From: Candidatus Desulfovibrio intestinipullorum
GTDB lineage: Bacteria > Desulfobacterota > Desulfovibrionia > Desulfovibrionales > Desulfovibrionaceae
Reading direction: 5' to 3'
DNA: 64,000 nucleotides
Assembly (NCBI GenBank): GCA_019113165.1
Contig: DXHV01000063.1
Location: forward strand, 17,974-81,973
Shown here: positions 59,520 through 64,000 of the stretch, in pieces
Position numbering within the stretch: the first letter of the stretch is position 1
Layout of the letters: each line of letters begins with the position of its first letter
Program-made: the position numbers and the translations under genes
The notes under the pieces: generated by a model
Told to the model about the DNA's origin: nothing
The model's input: the letters and a program-made list of their open reading frames with translations, nothing else
The model's database searches: none

Positions 59520-59560
59520 ATGGGGCAGCATTGTCGCCAAGAGCGATGATGCTGCCCCAT
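59520..59560 (+). promoter_or_regulatory. Stem-loop between rpsB and tsf
   Basis: ATGGGGCAGCA/TGCTGCCCCAT, 11 perfect pairs with an inner TCGC/GCGA stem. No T-run, so it is not a terminator; a processing or attenuating role is possible. Confidence 0.55.
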
Positions 59561-59586
59561 ATTGAACACAAATCAAGGAGATTCCA

Positions 59587-60465
59587 ATGGCCATTACCGC
59601 TGCAATGGTGAAAGACCTGCGTGAGAGAACCGGCGCAGGTATGATGGATTGTAAGAAAGCTCTGGTTGAAGTTGATGGCGACATGGAAAAAGCCGTTGAC
59701 TATCTGCGTGAAAAGGGCATGGCCAAGGCTGCCAAGAAGGCCGGCCGTGCCACCAGCGAAGGCCTGGTGGTCTTTGCCCAGAACGCCGATGCTTCCAGGG
59801 TCGCCATGGCCTCCCTGCAGTGCGAGACCGACTTCGTGTCTCGCGGCGACGATTTCAAGAATTTTGCTGCCAAGGTTGCCCAGGCCGTCCTGGACAACAT
59901 GCCTGCCGACGACGCAGCCCTGCAGGCCCTGGTTGGTGAAGACCTGAAGGCTCTCATTGCCAAGACCGGTGAAAATATGCGTCTGGGCAAGTTCTATGTG
60001 TACGAACGTGCTGCCAATGAAGTCATTGGCCAGTACCTGCACACTGCCAGCGGCAAGTTGGGCGTGATGACCATCCTGGAAGTGGGCAAGCCCGAAACGG
60101 CAGCCAACGAGCAGGTTGTCTCTCTGGCTCGCGAAGTGGCCATGCAGGCTGCTGCCCTGCGTCCCATGGCTCTGGATCGCGACAGTCTGGATCCCGCTGT
60201 CATCGAACGCGAGCGTTCCGTGTACCGTGAAAAGGCCCGCAACGAAGGCAAGCCCGAACACATCATCGAAAAGATTGCCGAAGGCGGTGTGGTCAAGTTC
60301 TGCAAGGATGTCTGCCTCATGGATCAGGCCTACATCCGCGACGACAAGAAGAGCGTGGCTCAGTTCGTGAAGGAAACTGCCAAGGCAGTGGGCGACAGCA
60401 TCACCGTGAAGTCCTTCACCCGCATCGAACTGGTTGCCGAGGAAGCTCCCCAGGAAGCCGAATAG
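59587..60465 (+). CDS. tsf: Elongation factor Ts
   Basis: Nucleotide exchange factor for EF-Tu, 292 aa. N-terminal VKDLRERTGAGMMDCKKAL is diagnostic; LQCETDFVSRGDDF and YVYERAANEVIGQYLH also match. Co-transcribed with rpsB. pyrH and frr, usual followers, are located at 35-36 kb instead. Confidence 0.98.
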   Translation: MAITAAMVKDLRERTGAGMMDCKKALVEVDGDMEKAVDYLREKGMAKAAKKAGRATSEGLVVFAQNADASRVAMASLQCETDFVSRGDDFKNFAAKVAQAVLDNMPADDAALQALVGEDLKALIAKTGENMRLGKFYVYERAANEVIGQYLHTASGKLGVMTILEVGKPETAANEQVVSLAREVAMQAAALRPMALDRDSLDPAVIERERSVYREKARNEGKPEHIIEKIAEGGVVKFCKDVCLMDQAYIRDDKKSVAQFVKETAKAVGDSITVKSFTRIELVAEEAPQEAE

Positions 60466-60528
60466 GGCACAAGAGATACTTGAGTCCCTGACGGGCATAC
60501 GGTCTGTCAGGGCATGATCGCACAAGCG

Positions 60529-60561
60529 AAAAAAGAGGAGTATGACGCTCCTCTTTTTTTT
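60529..60561 (+). terminator. Terminator of rpsB-tsf
   Basis: AAAAAAGAGGAG/CTCCTCTTTTTT with loop TATGACG and a run of eight T. A second stem CCCTGAC/GTCAGGG (60486-60512) precedes it. Confidence 0.92.
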
Positions 60562-60757
60562 GTGCCCTGGCAGTACTGCAAGGGCACTGTTTCATGCTAT
60601 AAGGCAGCTGAAACATGGCACGGAACAGAGGGACAGCGACACGGCCGGAATCTGGGGAAATCCCCCAAAGAGCCAGCTGCGTGCCGTCCCCTGCAGAGCC
60701 CCTGGCACGACCATTAACAAGAAACTCTCGGCAACTTTCAGACCAACGGAGGGAACG

Positions 60758-61117
60758 ATGGAGACAGCACGCAGGGATCTCCTGATGAATGCAGGCATTG
60801 ACGTGGACGACCTGGTGGCCCGCTGCATGGACAATGTCCCGCTGGCCGAGCGCCTTCTGCAGAAATTTTCCCTGGATGGCAATTACCGGGCCCTGTGCCA
60901 GGCAGTGCAGGACGGGGACAGGGACAAGGCCCTGCAGGCAGCCCACGGACTCAAGGGCGTGTGCGGCAACCTTTCCATGACTACCCTGCATGCGCTTTTG
61001 ACAGAGCAGGTCCTTGCCATGCGCAGCGGGGACTGGGAGAAGGCGGAGCATCTCATGCCCGAGATCGTGCGCAAGCACGAGGAAGTGACCGTCGCACTGC
61101 AGAAGGCCTTTTCCTGA
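60758..61117 (+). CDS. Histidine phosphotransfer (Hpt) protein
   Basis: 119 aa single-domain Hpt: the phospho-His lies in AAHGLKGVCGNLSM (residue about 63). It passes phosphate between a receiver and a response regulator. ATG 60758 follows GGAGGG. The hybrid kinase 113 bases downstream has a receiver but no Hpt domain, so the two probably form one phosphorelay. The final regulator is not in the window. Confidence 0.85.
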   Translation: METARRDLLMNAGIDVDDLVARCMDNVPLAERLLQKFSLDGNYRALCQAVQDGDRDKALQAAHGLKGVCGNLSMTTLHALLTEQVLAMRSGDWEKAEHLMPEIVRKHEEVTVALQKAFS

Positions 61118-61230
61118 GAAAGCGCTTCTGTACACACCCTTTGCCGAACCTCTGGCACGCAAGGAGCCTGGCACATTTTGTCACCCCTAACCCGGACCGG
61201 GAAAGCCCCTTTTCCCTGCCACTCATCACC

Positions 61231-63846
61231 ATGAAGCAGAAAGCCCTGTTGTATAAAGTTCTCCTTGGCATTATCGGTCTGTTGTTTTTGACCCTTATGG
61301 CCGGATGGGGCGTCTATATTCTGAGGGATGCCCTTTTGCAGAATGCCCAGCGCATGGGCATGTCCATCACGAGCAATTTTGCGGCCGAGGAACGAAGCAA
61401 CTTTACCATTTACGAGACCCTGCTCTCCTTTGGCGTGGCCTCGCTGGACGACAGCATCGAGCGCAATGGTGCGGGCAGCGTGGAGTATTCACTGGGCCTG
61501 TACTTCAGGCATCTGCAGACCGTACTGGGCCATGACAGCTTCTCCACCTATGTCATTCGCAATGGCAAGTATATTGATGCCTGGGGCCGCAAGATTCCAG
61601 AAAAATTCGATATTGAACAGCGCGAATGGTACAGGCAGGCCCTCGAATCGCCGGGAAAGACCATCTACACGGATGTCTATGCCGATGCCGTGACCGGCCG
61701 ATCTGTCATTACCCTGGCGCGGCGGTGCACCAGGGGCAATGTGGTCCTGGCCTTTGACATCTACCCGGAGAGCTTCCAGTTCTATTTCAAGCCCGATGAC
61801 CTGCTGAGGGGCGATTCCTTCTTTTTCTGCGACAGCAAGGGCACAGTGCTCTATCAGCATACACAGCTGCAGAAGAGCAGGGAAGAGATGACCGAGTACC
61901 TGAACGGACTGCTGACGAAGATCCGCTCCGGTGAGCTCTATCCCTATGATTCCTACATTGAGGACGACAAGGGCGACAAGCGGGTGGTCTACTATACGGA
62001 GCTGCCCAATGGCTGGTACACCATAGTGACCATTCCTTTCAGGAACATCCTGGGGGACATCAACACGCTCACGGGCTTTCTTCTGCTGGCCATCATAGCC
62101 CTCTGCTTTACGGCCGTGCTGCTCGCCTGGCTGAAATTCAAGGACAATGCCCTGGTCAGGAGGACCAATGATACCGTGCGTGTCCTTGGCAATTCCTTCT
62201 ATGCCCTCTACCGCATCGACTATGGCCAGAAGACCTACGAGATGATCAAGGGCTCGGACTATGTGCGCCAGAGGCTGCCCAAGCAGGGCGACTACAACAG
62301 ACTCCTCACTGTAGTGGAGGACATCATTGCACCCGAGTCGAGCGGCGAGTTCATGCTGACCTTTTCCTGCTCCAATATCCGCAAGCTGGTCGCTAGACGC
62401 GTGCGTGACTTTGGCGGGGATTTCAGGCGTCTGTTCGACAACGAATACCGCTGGGTCAATGTGCGCCTGCTCTTTGACGAGTCGCTTGCTCCCGAAGAGG
62501 TCGTGCTCTGCTTCAGGGATATAGACGCAGAGAAGAAGGCCCAGATTCAGGAATACGAGCTGCTCAAGGAAAGCCTGGAAGTGGCCAGGCAGAGCGCAAG
62601 GGCGAGGCAGAACTTTTTCAGCAATATCTCCCATGAAATGCGCACGCCCCTGAATGCCATCATCGGCATGACGGAACTGGCCCAGCGCCACACAGACGAT
62701 AGGGCGGACATGAAGCGCTATCTGGATCGCATTCACTTTGCCGGCAATCAGCTCAAGCAGCTCATTGACGACATCCTGGAGCTGTCGCGCATGGAGCAGG
62801 GCAAGTTTTCCCTCAACCTGCAGCCCATGGATCTGGAAAAGTGCCTGCGCGACTGTCTTGCGCCCTATGTCATTCAGGCCGAGATGGAGCACAAGACCTT
62901 CACGGTGGAGACAGTACAAACAGGTACCCTTGTCCAAGCCGATCCGCTGCGCATTGCCCAGCTTCTGAACAACCTGCTCTCCAATGCCTTCAAGTTCACC
63001 GAGGCAGAGGATACGGTCAGCGTCCGGGTGCATCGGCTGAGCTTTTCCCAGAACGGCATGGTCCGCTACAGGATTGTAGTGCAGGATACGGGCAAGGGCA
63101 TGTCCGAGAGCTTCCTCTCCGAGATATTCAAGCCCTATATGCGTGAAAGCGGCTTTACCACGCGCTCCGTGGCCGGTACGGGCCTTGGCATGGCCATCAC
63201 CAAGAATCTTGTGGATCAGATGAATGGCGAAATCCACGTGACCAGCGCTCCGGGTCAGGGCAGTACCTTCACCATTATCCTGCCCTTTGCCGTGGCTGAT
63301 GCCGAAGGCGTGCATGAGGACGAAGGCAGCACCCCGCAGGCCGGAGAGGCCAGCGACAGGGAGGCCGGCGGCGAGCCGCAGAAGGCGGCTCCTGCCAGTC
63401 CTGTCAGACAGGAAAAACCGGACATGTCCGTCCTGCAGGGGGTGTCCGTGCTCCTTGCCGAGGACAATCCCGTCAACATGGAGCTTGCCCGGGAACTGCT
63501 TGGCATGAGCGGCATGGAGGTCACCGAAGCCTGGAACGGCCGGGAAGCCGTGGAAAAGTTTGCGGCCTCTGCGCCCTGGACCTATCAGATCATTCTTCTG
63601 GACATGCAGATGCCCGAGATGGACGGCTGCGAGGCCGCACGGGCCATACGCGCCATGAAGCGTCCCGATGCGGAACGTGTGCCCATCATTGCCGTGACGG
63701 CCAATGCCTTTGCCGAGGACATTGCGGCCACAACCGTTGCGGGCATGAATGCCCATGTCTCCAAGCCCATTGACTACATGATCCTCTGCCAGGTACTGAT
63801 CAATCTTTTGACGGAAAACGAAAAAACTCGTAACAACAAGTCTTAA
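61231..63846 (+). CDS. Hybrid sensor histidine kinase with receiver domain
   Basis: 871 aa. TM1 (LLGIIGLLFLTLMAGWGVYI), a periplasmic Cache-type domain (about 40-275; RNGKYIDAWGRKIP, EQREWYRQALESPGKTIYTDVY), TM2 (about 285-310; LLLAIIALCFTAVLLAWLKF), a linker domain, HisKA with FFSNISHEMRTPLNAIIG, HATPase with NNLLSNAFKFTE, DTGKGMSESF and GTGLGMAITKNL, then a receiver with LAEDNPVN, LLDMQMPEMDG and VSKPID. All catalytic motifs are intact. A small-molecule ligand (amino or carboxylic acid) is likely for Cache. ATG 61231 has no ribosome-binding site. Confidence 0.93.
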   Translation: MKQKALLYKVLLGIIGLLFLTLMAGWGVYILRDALLQNAQRMGMSITSNFAAEERSNFTIYETLLSFGVASLDDSIERNGAGSVEYSLGLYFRHLQTVLGHDSFSTYVIRNGKYIDAWGRKIPEKFDIEQREWYRQALESPGKTIYTDVYADAVTGRSVITLARRCTRGNVVLAFDIYPESFQFYFKPDDLLRGDSFFFCDSKGTVLYQHTQLQKSREEMTEYLNGLLTKIRSGELYPYDSYIEDDKGDKRVVYYTELPNGWYTIVTIPFRNILGDINTLTGFLLLAIIALCFTAVLLAWLKFKDNALVRRTNDTVRVLGNSFYALYRIDYGQKTYEMIKGSDYVRQRLPKQGDYNRLLTVVEDIIAPESSGEFMLTFSCSNIRKLVARRVRDFGGDFRRLFDNEYRWVNVRLLFDESLAPEEVVLCFRDIDAEKKAQIQEYELLKESLEVARQSARARQNFFSNISHEMRTPLNAIIGMTELAQRHTDDRADMKRYLDRIHFAGNQLKQLIDDILELSRMEQGKFSLNLQPMDLEKCLRDCLAPYVIQAEMEHKTFTVETVQTGTLVQADPLRIAQLLNNLLSNAFKFTEAEDTVSVRVHRLSFSQNGMVRYRIVVQDTGKGMSESFLSEIFKPYMRESGFTTRSVAGTGLGMAITKNLVDQMNGEIHVTSAPGQGSTFTIILPFAVADAEGVHEDEGSTPQAGEASDREAGGEPQKAAPASPVRQEKPDMSVLQGVSVLLAEDNPVNMELARELLGMSGMEVTEAWNGREAVEKFAASAPWTYQIILLDMQMPEMDGCEAARAIRAMKRPDAERVPIIAVTANAFAEDIAATTVAGMNAHVSKPIDYMILCQVLINLLTENEKTRNNKS

Positions 63847-63867
63847 CTGCTCTAATTAACACAGGTA

Positions 63868-64000
63868 AACCCCCGGCTTTGCCGGGGGACTCACAAAAGC
63901 TTGGCTTATGCGGCGGTCGGCGAAGGATGGGCTGATGGCTCCGTGCGAGCTTGCTCGTACGGAGCCTGCCAGCCCATCCTCGCACTGTCCCCATTTGAAG
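63868..64000. repeat. Hairpin-rich right edge, possible insertion-sequence end
   Basis: CCCCCGGC/GCCGGGGG with loop TTT lies at 63871-63889. Then, at about 63924-63980, AGGATGGGCTG, GGCTCCGT and CGAGC pair with GCTCG, ACGGAGCC and CAGCCCATCCT as a long near-perfect hairpin. GGGGAC and GTCCCC flank it. Such a pair recalls the left end and 5' leader of IS200/IS605 elements, but no transposase is visible before the window ends. Confidence 0.4.

Noticed and set aside
61153-61170. TGGCACG-N4-GAGC as sigma-54 promoter of the hybrid kinase
   Set aside because: Two mismatches in the -12 element; too weak for a feature, mentioned only in the kinase finding.
1-64000. tRNA or rRNA genes and CRISPR arrays
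   Set aside because: No T-arm/CCA patterns with a cloverleaf, no rRNA sequence and no regularly spaced direct repeats were noticed on reading both strands; a tRNAscan or Infernal run would be decisive.

Overview
The window is a GC-rich, gene-dense piece of a Gram-negative chromosome. It most resembles a Desulfovibrionaceae sulfate reducer. The main clue is the aromatic operon at 6.8-12.3 kb: it uses the archaeal-type route (2-amino-3,7-dideoxyheptulosonate synthase plus 3-dehydroquinate synthase II) instead of AroF/AroB, followed by PheA, AroA and TyrA. A CbiR-type cobamide hydrolase, a FlhG-FliA pair, RND and TonB envelope systems and a NeuB/LIC12162 pair fit the same group. I saw no rRNA or tRNA gene, CRISPR array or intact transposon. 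All functional calls are read from sequence motifs; no database search was possible.

Layout. 0-3.3 kb: end of an RND efflux operon (truncated permease, NodT-type outer-membrane factor, terminator). 3.6-6.6 kb: a secreted Lys/Ala-rich protein, then flhG-fliA. 6.7-12.3 kb (minus): aromatic amino-acid operon with a leader peptide and attenuator. 12.4-14.4 kb (minus): DHH phosphoesterase and CbiR. 14.6-23.9 kb (minus): TonB-dependent receptor, three small or large membrane proteins of the PepSY type, ExbB-ExbD-TonB, and an OmpR-type two-component system, probably one metal or siderophore uptake unit. 24.2-27.1 kb: M16 peptidase. 27.1-28.6 kb: no convincing protein gene, but two divergent sigma-54 promoters, hairpins and terminators. 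28.6-41.5 kb: TerC, then tsaB-rseP-dxr-cdsA-uppS, pyrH-frr, TerC-CBS-CorC, ribF and a DEAD-box helicase. 42-49 kb: hisI, hisG, a YkgJ-type protein, tyrS, a eukaryote-like PFK-2/FBPase-2, azlCD, aroE. 49-56 kb: Sel1-repeat protein, LIC12162 and NeuB genes, rdgB, SGNH hydrolase plus a secreted protein. 56-58.4 kb: P1B ATPase and CsoR-type repressor with an operator. 58.5-60.6 kb: rpsB-tsf. 60.7-63.8 kb: Hpt protein and hybrid kinase. The right edge has large hairpins that may be the end of an insertion sequence.

The two most interesting points are regulatory. First, the aromatic operon is preceded by a 33-codon leader whose codons 18-24 are Trp-Phe-Tyr-Phe-Val-Tyr-Phe, followed by mutually exclusive antiterminator and terminator stems: a textbook ribosome-mediated attenuator on a non-textbook pathway. 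Second, the 27.3-28.3 kb gap holds back-to-back sigma-54 promoters that share an upstream palindrome and each lead to a terminator with no credible reading frame between; the rightward transcript carries several C-rich anti-Shine-Dalgarno motifs. This looks like a pair of sigma-54-controlled regulatory RNAs.
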